Shown piece by piece: positions 29,556 to 38,409 of a DNA stretch of 64,000 bases. The notes beneath the pieces are model-generated. The model was not told the origin of the DNA. It made no database searches and worked only from the letters and a program-made list of their open reading frames with translations. How positions within the stretch are numbered: position 1 is the stretch's first letter; each line of letters opens with the position of its first letter. This stretch comes from CALJFL01 sp963669435 (GTDB taxonomy: Bacteria; Pseudomonadota; Gammaproteobacteria; Pseudomonadales; Halieaceae), in NCBI GenBank assembly GCA_963669435.1, contig OY770025.1, forward strand, positions 2,418,001 through 2,482,000, read 5' to 3'. The translations under genes and the position numbers were made by a program.

Positions 29556-30295
29556 GATTCCACTACCTCGCTTTCTGTGGCCGGTGCTTCGGTGGCCGCC
29601 GCTGGCTCATCGCCTGCCGGCTCGCTAGCTCCGCTGTCCTGGCGTTGCTCACGCCACTCCTTGACCGCAGGCAGCCGGGAAAAATTACTGATGAAGTTGG
29701 CTCCTGCGTCCCTAAGTGCCACCACGGCCGCCAGGTTAACCGCGGCCTCATCGCTCTGCAGGAATGCAGTCGGCGTTTTCCCGTAGGAACTCATGGTCCA
29801 GCTGCCGATAGGTTCACCCGCCGTGGTCACCATATCGAAGCGATAGCGCATCCAGATTTCGTAAACTTTAACGTTAGTGTGGGCGGGTATGGCGTACTGC
29901 AGCTCTTCTACATGCGGGATCAGTACCGCATCAACCACCTGGTTGAGCTGATCGGGTGCAGGCGCTCCCTTCATATGTACCAGCTCCCGGAACATGCCTC
30001 CTAGCACAATGTCCCACATCTGTGTTTGTGCCTCGCCGGTTTTCACTATCCACGTGGAGTCGGCACGACCTTTAGCCTCATCGAAAAATTCATGGTTACT
30101 GAACTCCTCGTTGTACCACACGCCCATGGTCAGAGGCAGCGGATCCATAAGTGGGGTGGGGAAACTCCCCTCAACAATGACCTGCCGCGGCCCACAGGCC
30201 GACAGCAAGCCCAAAAGCGCGATCAGCACAATGCGTGGCAATCGAGAGATCGCCGTCTCAGCACCGCAGGCCTGCATTTCAGGGGCGGAAGTCAT
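29552..30295 (-). CDS. Lipoprotein of unknown function
   Basis: The protein (247 residues from the ATG at 30295) has a hydrophobic segment ending GLLSAC, so it is a predicted lipoprotein. The body has WYNEEFSNHEFFDEAKGR and WIVKTGEAQTQMWDIVLGGMFREL. This resembles the many small outer-membrane lipoproteins with a DUF4136/LPS-assembly-like alpha-beta fold, but no family can be assigned. The C-terminal 40 residues are low-complexity acidic/alanine. A longer start at 30352 would only add codons that overlap the VWA gene. The VWA stop lies 17 bases inside this gene. Confidence 0.65.
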   Translation of the reverse strand: MTSAPEMQACGAETAISRLPRIVLIALLGLLSACGPRQVIVEGSFPTPLMDPLPLTMGVWYNEEFSNHEFFDEAKGRADSTWIVKTGEAQTQMWDIVLGGMFRELVHMKGAPAPDQLNQVVDAVLIPHVEELQYAIPAHTNVKVYEIWMRYRFDMVTTAGEPIGSWTMSSYGKTPTAFLQSDEAAVNLAAVVALRDAGANFISNFSRLPAVKEWREQRQDSGASEPAGDEPAAATEAPATESEVVES

Positions 30296-31277
30296 TGAGG
30301 CCGACAAATGTTCCTCCATTGCGATAAGCGAGTTCACGCATAAGTGTAGCAAAGCGAATTCCGGTTGTTTGCAGGTGAGGTGCCCGGATAAATTGTACCG
30401 GGAAGCCTACGCCATGAATTCTCACCCGGCGCTCGCCGCTGGCGTCCTCGCGATTTATCCTGTCCACGGTGTCCACGACCTGGGCGATTGATTCACCGGT
30501 GAATTCATCGCCGAAGACGTAGATACTGATCTTTTTGTTAGGGTCGTAGAATGTGCGGATGGCCTGGGTAATTCCCTCGACCGGGCTGGAGTTGCTGAAT
30601 ACATTCCAGTTCCTGAGATTCTGCACGATAATCTTACGGCGGCCCTCGGTATCTGGTATCCACTGACCGCGATAGCGACTGAACATGTAGTTACCCATGT
30701 CATTCATGATCTGGATGCCCTTCACCTCCGGATAGATACTCAAGGTGGCTTCCAGCTCAGCAATCATCCGCTCCCAGCTGTAGGAGAACATCGACCCGGA
30801 TGTATCGATAACGAAGATGATGTACTCGCTATCCACCGGAATTCCGCCTATCAGGTTGTTCTTGGACAGGTGCTGTGAGCCCAGCAAACGCTGCATCTCT
30901 TCAGTGAGCGACTGTCGGGCCACTGCCAGCTGCTGGGTAATGATATCGTTGCTATTGGTCTCCACCTGGATGCTGTCATAGCGGGATTTTGCGCTGGCGA
31001 GTTGGCCGCGCAAAATCGCAATCTTCTCTTCGTATTCAGACAGTTGTTTGTGTTTGGCGTTCAAATCGCGATTCAGTATTTTGGTTTCACCGCGTATCTC
31101 AAATACCTGTTGCTGTAAGTCAGCGACCAGGCCCTCGAGATTGACCGTTGACGCCTCGATAATCTGCGGCTGCACGGTTTTGGTGATCATAAGTAGTAGG
31201 ATTACGGCGCCAAAACCGCAACAGATCACGTCCAGAAAAGACAGTGAGAATTCCTCGGGGCCTCTGCGTTTCGCCAT
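30279..31277 (-). CDS. VWA protein with an ExbD/MotB-like membrane helix (second copy)
   Basis: The protein (332 residues) has a short basic N-terminus and one membrane helix at about 12-31 with an aspartate near its start (D16 in SFLDVICCGFGAVILLLMI). A coiled coil follows at about 45-130, then a von Willebrand factor A domain with the MIDAS motif DTSGS at 158-162. The helix-with-aspartate resembles the ion-carrying aspartate helix of ExbD, TolR and MotB. The VWA domain would be periplasmic and bind a partner through a metal ion. It is a paralogue of the upstream VWA gene, 14 bases away. The pairing with the ExbB-like gene is inferred. Confidence 0.82.
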   Translation of the reverse strand: MAKRRGPEEFSLSFLDVICCGFGAVILLLMITKTVQPQIIEASTVNLEGLVADLQQQVFEIRGETKILNRDLNAKHKQLSEYEEKIAILRGQLASAKSRYDSIQVETNSNDIITQQLAVARQSLTEEMQRLLGSQHLSKNNLIGGIPVDSEYIIFVIDTSGSMFSYSWERMIAELEATLSIYPEVKGIQIMNDMGNYMFSRYRGQWIPDTEGRRKIIVQNLRNWNVFSNSSPVEGITQAIRTFYDPNKKISIYVFGDEFTGESIAQVVDTVDRINREDASGERRVRIHGVGFPVQFIRAPHLQTTGIRFATLMRELAYRNGGTFVGLNDFRP

Positions 31278-31291
31278 CGCTCAGGTACCTG

Positions 31292-32383
31292 TTATGGCCA
31301 GTCTTTGGAGGGGCTCAGGAACGAGCCACGACTCACCTGTGCCAATTGCCAAAATTCTGATGCCGCCATGGGGTCACCTTCCATCGGTGCCAGAATAATA
31401 TTGACAGGCACATTCTGCGGAAGTTGCCGAATGGCGGCGCGATAATATTTTTGCCGGTCCCTGCCACTGACCGTGGGCCGTCCGGGGGCGCTGGTACCCT
31501 GGGTGGGCAGGCCATCGGTAATCAGGAAGATATTGTCCGGGGGAGGGGACATGGCCTGAAGCGAGATAAAGGCGTTTTCCAGACTGGTACCCCCGCTGGG
31601 TACGATGTCTCGCAGGGCCGTACCAACCTCTTCCAGCTGCACCTGGTTAGCGACCTCGAGCCACTTTCCGTCGGTGCCGTCCAGTGCAGCTTTGGCCTGT
31701 GTGTTAAAGGTGATTACCTGGTAGTTGCTGGTGACTGGCAGCTGGGCAGTCAGCCAGTCCACGGTGTTGACCGCGCGTGTCCATTTATCGGCACTGCGTT
31801 GTAAGCGGGTGTCCATGTTGCGCAGCCGAATCACGTTGACCAGCTTGTCCGCGAGCATGCTCGAGGAGACATCCAGGAGAATGGCGATACGCTGGCCCCC
31901 GAGGTTCAGGCCGGTGAGATACTGCCGGTTACCGTCGCCCACGAAGGTTCTCGCGCTGTCGCCGCTGTCCTCTTCCGAGGCCTGGCGCAGTTTTTTTACC
32001 TCTTCCTCCAGCGATAACACCTCGGCTTTGAGCGCCGCCACGTCGTCCGAGTCGGTGTAGCCCTCTTCCATCAACTCCTGAATCAATGCCTCCCATTCGC
32101 GGGTTTCATCCTGGATGCGCGAGGCCCGGCCCTGGGCTTCAACCATGCGCAGGTCCAGTTCAGACAGGGTGTTACGCAGGCGTACCAGGCCGGCTTCGCC
32201 ATCGGTCACATCTTCTTCCAGCAGATTGACCTCAGACAGCAGGTCGCGGTTCAGGTCCCGGGTTTCTACCTCGATGGAGTGGTCGATAATCAGAAAGACC
32301 AATACCACCGCCCCAAAGCCACAGGACATAATATCCAGGAAGCTGAGGTTAAACGTGGTAAATTCGCGCTTCTTCCTGGCCAT
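31292..32383 (-). CDS. VWA protein with an ExbD/MotB-like membrane helix (first copy)
   Basis: The protein (363 residues) has the same plan as its downstream paralogue: N-terminal membrane helix about 14-33 with D17 in SFLDIMSCGFGAVVLVFLI, a long coiled coil (about 40-135), then a VWA domain with MIDAS DVSSS at 171-175, the threonine in PSGGTSLENAF and an aspartate in LITDGLPTQG. The C-terminal ~20 residues are not conserved with the paralogue. Both proteins share the pattern F-x-L-S-F-L-D, which strengthens the case that the aspartate matters. It is twelve bases from the actin-like gene. Confidence 0.82.
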   Translation of the reverse strand: MARKKREFTTFNLSFLDIMSCGFGAVVLVFLIIDHSIEVETRDLNRDLLSEVNLLEEDVTDGEAGLVRLRNTLSELDLRMVEAQGRASRIQDETREWEALIQELMEEGYTDSDDVAALKAEVLSLEEEVKKLRQASEEDSGDSARTFVGDGNRQYLTGLNLGGQRIAILLDVSSSMLADKLVNVIRLRNMDTRLQRSADKWTRAVNTVDWLTAQLPVTSNYQVITFNTQAKAALDGTDGKWLEVANQVQLEEVGTALRDIVPSGGTSLENAFISLQAMSPPPDNIFLITDGLPTQGTSAPGRPTVSGRDRQKYYRAAIRQLPQNVPVNIILAPMEGDPMAASEFWQLAQVSRGSFLSPSKDWP

Positions 32384-32394
32384 CTAATGTGTCC

Positions 32395-33699
32395 TCAGGA
32401 CTGGACCTCTATAAGCTGGAATTGCTGGTTCCCCACCGTAACCATGTCACCCCGTGCCAATGGAGCATCTGGCGAGGCCACCTCCTGGTTTTGGCGGGTA
32501 TCGACCAGGTCACCGTCCAGGTGCCATGCGCCACCCACCGCGGCGATGCGTACGCCGCTGCCCAGTTCTACACCATTATCTGACAAAGGCAGGGCAGTCG
32601 CATCGGGCAGCAGCACGTGGGTGGGTAGCGGAGTAGGGGGAACAACCGGCTCGGCCTGACTTGGTTCGGCCTGACCTGGCTCGGCCTGATCTGGGGTGGA
32701 ATGGTCCGCAACCGGACTCTGTACCGGAGATACCAGAGTGCGTAGCTGGGTTACGTAACTGAGTGTCTCGCCGCGCTGGACCAGTTCATCCTGGTGTTTT
32801 TCAATACTGGCCGGTAGGGCATCGGTAGCCAGTGGCTGCGCGCCGGCAAATGCGCTGTCCGCGCCGGGAAGCAACGCGACCAGTGGGTCAGCCAGTATCT
32901 GGTCGCGTTCGGCCAACGTGCCCATGGCTTCACTGGCGCTGGTGAAGAGCCTTTGTCCTGCCTCTGTCAGCTCGCTGCGATTAATCCTGGCCCGGTAACC
33001 GTTAACTTCGATGTTGGTCTCCGGTTGCTGCTGCAGCGCACGTAAGCCTGCAGGTAAAGCGTCATACAATGCTTGCTCTGTGTCTGCCTTACGGCGGGGG
33101 TCGAAGCGAGTCTGGCGGATGAATGCCGCCGCGATAGTTGCCACCAGGCGTTCCTGGAGCTGCAACAAGCCGCAGCCGGGCAGGGGGATGCTGCGCTGGA
33201 ACTGGGTAATGCCCCCCTCGTTGGCCAGTTCCGTCACCAGCGATTGGTGTAGCTGTATTTCCAGATGAAATTGACGGCTGCTGGCGCCGCCCAGACTGGC
33301 CAATGCAACACTGCGATTAACCAGCGCAACGGCCTCGAAAGGGCACTGGCCGATAATCCCCAATAGCAATGACAACTGGTCTCTTTGCATGCTGCTGGAG
33401 ACCGCCAGTACCAACTCCTCAGGCTCACCGGCCTCGCGGTGAATCTGCTGCAGGTGCGCGTGCACCAGGTCAGCAGTGTGGCGGGCAGGTCCCAGTGCCG
33501 GCTGCAGGCTTTCGGTGTTCAGCTGCCACCAGAACCGCGTGTTGATATTGCGCGGGTGCAGTCTGGCCGCAGACCGGGCCGGCGCTCCGAAGCGATAGTT
33601 ATTGCCTTCGAGCAGCGCGTAGCCGGGGCTTTGCACCGCCGTCGTTGCATTCCACAACTGCAGGTTACTGTCGATGATGTCGAGCAGGGCAAAAGACAT
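32395..33699 (-). CDS. Actin-like ATPase-fold protein with C-terminal FHA-like domain
   Basis: The protein (434 residues) has no signal peptide. The N-terminal ~250 residues resemble the actin/Hsp70/FtsA fold (FALLDIIDSNLQLWN start, VLAVSSSMQRDQLSLLLGI, VALVNRSVALASLG), without a clean phosphate motif. The C-terminal ~90 residues are beta-rich and end in PLARGDMVTVGNQQFQLIEV, like the last strands of an FHA domain. Between them is a repeated DQAEPGQAEPSQAEP linker. It overlaps the stop of the channel gene. I expect a cytoplasmic subunit of the same complex. The fold assignment is from patterns only. Confidence 0.55.
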   Translation of the reverse strand: MSFALLDIIDSNLQLWNATTAVQSPGYALLEGNNYRFGAPARSAARLHPRNINTRFWWQLNTESLQPALGPARHTADLVHAHLQQIHREAGEPEELVLAVSSSMQRDQLSLLLGIIGQCPFEAVALVNRSVALASLGGASSRQFHLEIQLHQSLVTELANEGGITQFQRSIPLPGCGLLQLQERLVATIAAAFIRQTRFDPRRKADTEQALYDALPAGLRALQQQPETNIEVNGYRARINRSELTEAGQRLFTSASEAMGTLAERDQILADPLVALLPGADSAFAGAQPLATDALPASIEKHQDELVQRGETLSYVTQLRTLVSPVQSPVADHSTPDQAEPGQAEPSQAEPVVPPTPLPTHVLLPDATALPLSDNGVELGSGVRIAAVGGAWHLDGDLVDTRQNQEVASPDAPLARGDMVTVGNQQFQLIEVQS

Positions 33700-34496
33700 C
33701 AGTGGGCTACCAGGTGGCGCATCAGGCGCTTGTCAGCGTAGCGTTGACAGTCCAGCACCAGGCGTTCCTGGGACAGTTGCAGCTGATGCAGGCAAAACAT
33801 GATGATGATACTCAGCACCAGTGCAACGAAGGTGCTATTGAACGCAACCCCAAGGCTGACCGTTACCCCGGAAATGTCACCTTCGACTGCTTTGTAGGCC
33901 TGTCCCAGGGCGTCACCGATACCACGTACGGTGCCTATAAATCCGATGGAAGGAATGGCCCAGGCGATGTATCGCACCATGGACATTTCCGAGTCGAGGC
34001 GGTCTGACTCGACCTCGCACTGTTCCTTGATGGTGTCAGAGACAGCCTGGATGCTGCCGGTAGTGGCAAATCTTTGCAGGGCGGACAACAGTGTGCGCGG
34101 CAGCAGTAGGTCCTGCTCGGTATTGGGAAGAGCCTCGAGAGAACGGCTGTACTCCCGCGCGTCTTCGGGTAAGACACTGGTGCCGTCGGGTATGTCCAGC
34201 AGGGCGCGTTCCAGTATTGCCTTTTCCGCTATGGTCCTGCGCCCCTTGTAGCCCATGATGGCCAGCGCCCAGAACAACAGAATAAAGCAGGCTTCCTGTT
34301 CGAAGTCTCGAATAACCACGGCGAGCGTTCTTTGCGGCACAAAATCTTCACCCGCCGCTTGTAGTTCCATTTCCTGCTGAAGTTGGGCGTCGGCGCTGGG
34401 CCGCACCGCACCCACGTAAACTGCGTGAACGACGATAACGGCGATCAGCAGGGCGAATAACTGAAAAATAAACTCCGAAGACATCCGGGTTTTCAT
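33699..34496 (-). CDS. MotA/TolQ/ExbB-family proton channel subunit
   Basis: The protein (265 residues) has four predicted membrane helices at about 9-28, 69-84, 175-195 and 210-237. The last two include GFIGTVRGIGDAL and VTVSLGVAFNSTFVALVLS, matching the TolQ/ExbB/MotA core that forms a pentamer around two ExbD/MotB helices. The ~90-residue cytoplasmic stretch between helix 2 and 3 is the usual power-transmitting domain. It sits in the same transcript as two VWA proteins with an aspartate helix, its likely partners. GGAAG lies five bases before the ATG. This is the firmest functional anchor in the operon. Confidence 0.88.
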   Translation of the reverse strand: MKTRMSSEFIFQLFALLIAVIVVHAVYVGAVRPSADAQLQQEMELQAAGEDFVPQRTLAVVIRDFEQEACFILLFWALAIMGYKGRRTIAEKAILERALLDIPDGTSVLPEDAREYSRSLEALPNTEQDLLLPRTLLSALQRFATTGSIQAVSDTIKEQCEVESDRLDSEMSMVRYIAWAIPSIGFIGTVRGIGDALGQAYKAVEGDISGVTVSLGVAFNSTFVALVLSIIIMFCLHQLQLSQERLVLDCQRYADKRLMRHLVAH

Positions 34497-34505
34497 ATTG
34501 GCTTC

Positions 34506-34733
34506 CTATATATCTACCGGGAATGAGACAGATAAATCCTCGGAAATCTCCTCGGAAGATTTGTAATCGGTTGGTGATCTATCCTGTTGCGGGTTGTCGG
34601 CGGTGGCAGTGGCCGTGACCGTTTCCCCGCTTTCAACGGGACTGTTAGGGTCGGGCGCTGCCTCCTGGGCTGTTGCGCTGGCGAGCAAGGTAATCGCCGC
34701 AAAGGCTGCCGACACCGGTATCCACCACTTCAT
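34506..34733 (-). CDS. Small exported protein of unknown function
   Basis: The protein (75 residues) has a clear signal peptide (MKWWIPVSAAFAAITLLASATAQ) and a hydrophilic mature part of about 52 residues rich in Ser, Thr, Asp and Glu. It is followed nine bases later by the ExbB-like gene and preceded three bases earlier by the PEGA/SUMF1 gene. No domain is seen. Its place in the operon makes translation likely. Confidence 0.6.
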   Translation of the reverse strand: MKWWIPVSAAFAAITLLASATAQEAAPDPNSPVESGETVTATATADNPQQDRSPTDYKSSEEISEDLSVSFPVDI

Positions 34734-34736
34734 TCG

Positions 34737-36833
34737 TTACTCCGCATAGCGTGCTATTCGAAATCCTACGTCATCCCGGCCGGCTTGCCCATAATCTCGG
34801 AAGCTCAGGCGCAGTTCCGCCAGTTTGCTCAACGACCAGCTGGCACCGCGAATAACGTAGTTGTCGCCGGTTTGTGCACCCATGGGATCCAGTTCACTGC
34901 TGCTGTTGGCTGATGGGATGACGTAAACGTCGTGAATCCACTCTGCCACATTGCCCCCCAGATCATACAGGCCTTTACGGCTTGCGCTGAACGTCCCCAC
35001 GGGTGCGCTGACCACATGGCCATCGGTATAGCCATTGAGGATTCTGCCCGTGACGTACGCCGAAGTATTGTCGGCGTAGTTCTCAACAGGGCTGGTCGGT
35101 GGGAAGGTGTCGCCCCAGGTAAATTTCAACAGTGTTTCGCCCTCCACCCTGGCCGCCCAGGCCCACTCCGCCTCGGTAGGTAGTCGATAGCCGGTCGCTG
35201 AACGATTGTAGCCGGTGACGATGCCGTTGCTTTCTCTGTAAAACGGCGGCAAGCCTTCTCGCCGGCTGAGCCAGTTGCAGAATTGGGCTGCCTGCTGCCA
35301 GCTGACCTGCACCGCTGGCTGGTGCTCGCGGTTGAGGCTATTGCCCTCGATCTGTCCCGAATTATGGGTGGCCAGGAACTGTCTAAACTGCGCATTGGTT
35401 ACCTCTGTCGTCTGCAGGTAAAACATCCGTTCGAGCTCAACCGGGCGCAGCACCTCGTTAGCTCGGCGTCCGGGCTCGCGGCGCGAGGCGCCCATGGTGA
35501 AGCTGCCACTGTCGTTATCGGTCGGGCTGAACAGCAGCAGGGTTTGACCCAGTGCGGTAGTGATCTGCGGCTTGATACGGGCCAGTTTCGCTTCCTGTTC
35601 GGTTTGCAGCGCCACTTCAACCAATTGCTGCAGGCCCGGGCGGGGTGTCACGCGCTGCTTTACGGTGGCGTAGCCCGCGAGCGATACCTCTATGTTATGG
35701 CTGACAGCCGGTAGTGAAATCGTCTGGCTGCCCTCGCCGACTGGCCTGCCGTTTACGCGCACCAGGGCATTGGCGGGGGACACTTGCAATCGCACTTCAC
35801 CCAGTTGGGCGCGTAGTCGGATAGCTTTCTCCTGACGAGTGCCGGCGGCCATTGCCAGGGTTTCGCTGTGCCTGCGATATCCCGGCTTAAACACTGCAAG
35901 ACGGTGGTCTCGATCGGGGCTTAGACTCAGCTCCAGGGGTGTTTGACCCTGGAACTCGCCATCCAGGGTGACATTGGCGCCATTCGGCGTACTGCTGAGG
36001 TTTAACACACCGGACGCAGGCTCCAGCGTAATCGTACCGAGCTCCTGCGCTTCGCCGGCGACTATTTCCAGGGCCAGGTCCCAGTCTGCATAGCTCGTGT
36101 ATTGCAATAGCAACTGGCGCTCGCCCTCCAATACTTCCAGGGAGGCGGGTGTCGTTCCGGCGGGCTCTCCGTCGATCAGGATGGTCGCGCCAGCCGGCAC
36201 GCTGTCGATGGTCACGTCTGCCCACGCCGGTTCCAGTTCCAGGTCCAGTATTTGCTGTACCTCACGCCCCGTGACCGCCAGTGTCTGTTCGTAGGGCTGA
36301 TAGCGAGACGCTTCCAGCACCAGCGTGCGCTCTCCCGCTGCAACAGAAAAATCGACCAGTGGCGTTGTGCCGACCTGCTCGTTATCGATCAATACCCGCG
36401 CCCCCTCCGGCTCACTGTTTATCGTAAGCCTGCCGGGGAGTGGCTGCAGTTCCAGGGTGACGAGCTGCGTGTCTGCGTCGGTTACTACCAGTTCACTCTC
36501 AAGCGGGTAGTAGCCCGGTGCGGTCACCGTGATTGTGTAGTCGCCCGGGCGCATGAGGTAGCGGTCCCCAAAGGGCAGCAGCAGACCGCCGATGTCAATG
36601 TCCGGCTCCGATTCAGCGACCACCGTCACCTGTACCGAGCGCGAGGTGAGCAGAAATGCCATGATGACCAAAAAGGTCAGCGCCGCCCAGGCGAGCGCCC
36701 AGCGCATGGGATTGAAGGTTTTTTCTTTTTTCTGGGTGGCACTGTCCAGCGGTTGGAACGCGCTGGGTGCGATCTTATCGGCCGAAGTGGCCGGTGCCAT
36801 AGCGCTCGGCGTAATCGGTTCTCCGCCGCTCAT
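34737..36833 (-). CDS. Membrane-anchored PEGA-repeat protein with SUMF1-fold domain
   Basis: The protein (698 residues) has one membrane helix at about 45-63, then about five PEGA-like repeats (67-130, 134-199, 205-271, 275-340, 346-410; for example SEPEGARVLIDNEQVGTTPL). A C-terminal SUMF1/FGE-fold domain follows (about 440-697) with GYRLPTEAEWAWAAR and GLYDLGGNVAEWIHDVY. The two active-site cysteines of formylglycine-generating enzyme are missing: the segment reads RGASWSLSKLAELRLSFRD. It is therefore probably a binding or scaffold domain, not an enzyme. PEGA domains are envelope adhesion/binding modules. It starts directly after the preceding stop. Confidence 0.87.
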   Translation of the reverse strand: MSGGEPITPSAMAPATSADKIAPSAFQPLDSATQKKEKTFNPMRWALAWAALTFLVIMAFLLTSRSVQVTVVAESEPDIDIGGLLLPFGDRYLMRPGDYTITVTAPGYYPLESELVVTDADTQLVTLELQPLPGRLTINSEPEGARVLIDNEQVGTTPLVDFSVAAGERTLVLEASRYQPYEQTLAVTGREVQQILDLELEPAWADVTIDSVPAGATILIDGEPAGTTPASLEVLEGERQLLLQYTSYADWDLALEIVAGEAQELGTITLEPASGVLNLSSTPNGANVTLDGEFQGQTPLELSLSPDRDHRLAVFKPGYRRHSETLAMAAGTRQEKAIRLRAQLGEVRLQVSPANALVRVNGRPVGEGSQTISLPAVSHNIEVSLAGYATVKQRVTPRPGLQQLVEVALQTEQEAKLARIKPQITTALGQTLLLFSPTDNDSGSFTMGASRREPGRRANEVLRPVELERMFYLQTTEVTNAQFRQFLATHNSGQIEGNSLNREHQPAVQVSWQQAAQFCNWLSRREGLPPFYRESNGIVTGYNRSATGYRLPTEAEWAWAARVEGETLLKFTWGDTFPPTSPVENYADNTSAYVTGRILNGYTDGHVVSAPVGTFSASRKGLYDLGGNVAEWIHDVYVIPSANSSSELDPMGAQTGDNYVIRGASWSLSKLAELRLSFRDYGQAGRDDVGFRIARYAE

Positions 36834-38372
36834 CTAAATGGTTTCCGTGCAGGCAACAACAATCGGTGCCATAGGCGTATCATGTCGAATCTCGAAGGTT
36901 TGCCGGGTATCGCGATAGCCGTTGCGCGTGCCCACAGCAGTGTATTTGCCGGGACGCAAGGTCAGTTGACGCTGTTCGAAACGGCCTAGTCGTGCGACTT
37001 TGTGCACGATTACCTCGGTTTGCAGGTCGGACTGCAGGGTGACGGTAATCGGTGTGTTCGCCAGCTCCAGCAGCCCCTCCAGTTTGCGCAGTTGTTCTGC
37101 CAGTACGGGTCCTTGAGGTTGAATGCTCCTGGCCTGCTTGATCAGGCTTTCCGTGAGCTCGGCGACCGCAACATCCGCCAATCTGTCGGGCTCATCGATG
37201 GCAGCCTGAAACTGCTTGTCGAGGCGTGCGCGGGGCTCGGCGCGGGTCAGGCCCTCCCGTGCGAACAGAATATTGCCATCAATTTCCAATGCTGCCTGGT
37301 AGGCCTCAACGGCATCTTTCCACGATTCGCTACTCTCCGCAGCGCTACCACGACGCTGCAGTGAGGCCAGTTGCGCAGCGGTTTCGGCCGAGGCCAGTTC
37401 CAGCATGGCACTGGCGGCTTCTGGTGAGCCGGGCTGTAGTTTATCGGCCTGGCGGAAGCTACTGCGAGCGTTGTCAAAGCGACCATCGTCCATGGCCATA
37501 TAGCCATTGCTCATGGCGTCATTAAACTGTTGCTGCACGTACGCCTCGCTGACGCGGGCAAGTTCCCCGGCGACACGCTGGTGAGCAGGGTCAGTCGTAT
37601 TCGCCTTCTTGAGGTGACGCTCTGCAGCGGCGAGGTCGCCTCCCTCTTCGGCCTGCTGGGCACTGGCCAGTAACTGCTGCACCTCGGGCATAGCCGCTTC
37701 ACGCCGCCGTAACTCCTGCAGGCCGGCGCCTGCCGGCTCAATTAACTCGGCCAGCTCCAGGGCCTCGGCAGCCGCGGCTGCATTACCCTGTTCTATCGCG
37801 CTGCGTGCCGCTTCCATTTGGGCTGCAAAGGCATCGGGAATACCAGCCTCCAGGGCCAACAGGGCAGCGAGTGCGGACTCGTAGCTCTCCTTGGCTTCCA
37901 CAAACTGGCGTTCCTTGTACAATTCATCGCCGCGCTGTGCTTCGGCGGTGGCTTCGGCAAAAGGTGCAGGCGCCCATCGTTCCACTTCACGCTCCTGCAA
38001 ACGGAACTGCACATCCAGTAATTCGCCGAGCGTATCCTGGGCTTCTTTGCGCAGTTTGGCCGATTGGGCATCTGACCAGGGCGATGCCTCTTCGCCTTGT
38101 TCTACGGGCTTTTCGACTGGCTTAACAGGTGCCGGGTTTGCGTCGCTGTCCGCGGCAACAGGAGCCTCCACTGAATCCGGTGTTGTTACCCGGCCTGGTA
38201 GCCAGAATACGACGATTGCCGCGACCAGCAGTAACCCTCCCAGTCCTGGCAGGACCCAGCTGGGCGTGCCTTCGGCTTCGGTTGATGCGGCTGTCGCTGT
38301 CTGGTCGCTGGTCTGTGGTGTTGCGGCGAGGTCGAACTGTGCGGGTTGGACTTTCTCGTTGTGCGAGGACAT
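36834..38372 (-). CDS. Membrane-anchored helical (TPR-like) protein with PEGA-like C-terminus
   Basis: The protein (512 residues from ATG 38372) has a disordered N-terminus, a membrane helix at about 38-58, a Pro/Glu linker, a long region of TPR-like helices (GDELYKERQFVEAKESYESALAAL, MDDGRFDNARSSFRQADKLQPGSPEA, WKDAVEAYQAALEI), and a beta-rich C-terminal domain (RQLTLRPGKYTAVGTRNGYRDTRQTFEI) similar to PEGA. Most of the protein should be periplasmic. The longer reading from 38507 crosses into the upstream lipoprotein gene and lacks a start site. It is directly followed by the PEGA/SUMF1 gene. Confidence 0.8.
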   Translation of the reverse strand: MSSHNEKVQPAQFDLAATPQTSDQTATAASTEAEGTPSWVLPGLGGLLLVAAIVVFWLPGRVTTPDSVEAPVAADSDANPAPVKPVEKPVEQGEEASPWSDAQSAKLRKEAQDTLGELLDVQFRLQEREVERWAPAPFAEATAEAQRGDELYKERQFVEAKESYESALAALLALEAGIPDAFAAQMEAARSAIEQGNAAAAAEALELAELIEPAGAGLQELRRREAAMPEVQQLLASAQQAEEGGDLAAAERHLKKANTTDPAHQRVAGELARVSEAYVQQQFNDAMSNGYMAMDDGRFDNARSSFRQADKLQPGSPEAASAMLELASAETAAQLASLQRRGSAAESSESWKDAVEAYQAALEIDGNILFAREGLTRAEPRARLDKQFQAAIDEPDRLADVAVAELTESLIKQARSIQPQGPVLAEQLRKLEGLLELANTPITVTLQSDLQTEVIVHKVARLGRFEQRQLTLRPGKYTAVGTRNGYRDTRQTFEIRHDTPMAPIVVACTETI

Positions 38373-38409
38373 GGACTGATCTTGGGCCTTACCTGCCGTT
38401 CTGCAGGAG

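Noticed and set aside
30279..34496. Zorya-type anti-phage system (MotA-like ZorA plus ZorB)
   Set aside because: The partner proteins have VWA rather than OmpA-like domains, and no ZorC/D/E helicase or nuclease gene is present.
34737..36833. Annotation as a formylglycine-generating sulfatase activator
   Set aside because: The active-site cysteines are absent and no sulfatase gene is present in the window.
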